A DNA stretch of 6,202 nt from Lachnospiraceae bacterium UBA4316 (GTDB lineage Bacteria > Bacillota > Clostridia > Lachnospirales > Lachnospiraceae), in contig DGUG01000116.1 of the NCBI GenBank assembly GCA_002394535.1, positions 1-6,202 on the forward strand. The letters are read 5' to 3'. Position 1 is the first letter of the stretch; every line of letters starts with the position of its first letter. Position numbers and translations under genes: made by a program. The notes beneath the pieces are model-generated. The model saw nothing but the letters and a program-made list of their open reading frames with translations. It was not told the DNA's origin and searched no databases. Shown here one piece after another: positions 6,135 through 6,202 of the stretch.

Positions 6135-6202
6135 ATGATGCGAATTACCAACGGCATGATGACGTCTAACACAAAGAATAATATCAATATCAACAAACTC
6201 AA
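6135..6202 (+). CDS. flgL: FlgL, hook-associated protein 3, N-terminus (3' truncated by window)
   Basis: Only 22 codons are present, reading MMRITNGMMTSNTKNNININ and then KL. The MRITNGMM-x-S-N opening is characteristic of FlgL, the second junction ring protein to which flagellin attaches, and differs from the MRINxNxxA-type flagellin start. Its position after flgK and its sigma-28-like promoter agree. The start at 6135 is chosen over 6138 because of ribosome binding site spacing; Met-Arg-Ile at 6138 would be closer to most family members. The short visible length is the main limit. Confidence 0.85.
   Translation, partial: MMRITNGMMTSNTKNNININKL

Overview
The window is a chromosomal segment from a motile, low-to-moderate GC Gram-positive anaerobe. 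Gene order, strong AGGAGG-type ribosome binding sites, the FlgM, FlgN and FlgK sequence types and the tandem FlgK pair best fit a flagellated member of the Lachnospiraceae (Roseburia, Butyrivibrio or similar). Placement at genus level is a guess. All genes are on the + strand.

Left part (1-1343): the last ~159 codons of a glycogen/maltodextrin phosphorylase (glgP), then, after only 3 bases and in the same reading frame, a 285-residue protein that resembles papain/C39-type cysteine peptidases by motif. Its cellular role is unknown. A perfect 8-bp inverted repeat overlaps its stop codon and marks the end of this transcription block.

Middle (1344-1524): a non-coding stretch of about 180 bases. 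It carries a near-consensus sigma-28 (FliA/SigD) promoter, TAAA-N15-GTCGATAA, and an ~80-base leader containing a hairpin with GGA in its apical loop.

Right part (1525-6202): the late flagellar operon flgM (anti-sigma-28), flgN (chaperone), two different flgK genes in tandem (hook-filament junction proteins of 562 and 621 residues), and the first 22 codons of flgL. A 150-base gap before flgL holds a second sigma-28-like promoter with the identical -10 octamer and two further hairpins with GGA in the apical loop.

How the genes work together: sigma-28 would switch on flgM, flgN, flgK and flgL. FlgM feeds back on sigma-28 until it is exported through the completed hook, FlgN keeps FlgK and FlgL export-competent, and FlgK and FlgL form the junction on which flagellin polymerises. 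In Bacillus subtilis the same block (flgM-flgN-flgK-flgL) continues into fliW and csrA. The GGA-loop hairpins in both sigma-28 leaders therefore suggest, as a hypothesis, that CsrA/FliW also controls translation here. I saw no mobile elements, CRISPR arrays, tRNA or rRNA genes, and no clearly new biological system. The most noteworthy items are the paired leader architecture, the FlgK duplication and the uncharacterised cysteine-peptidase-like protein.
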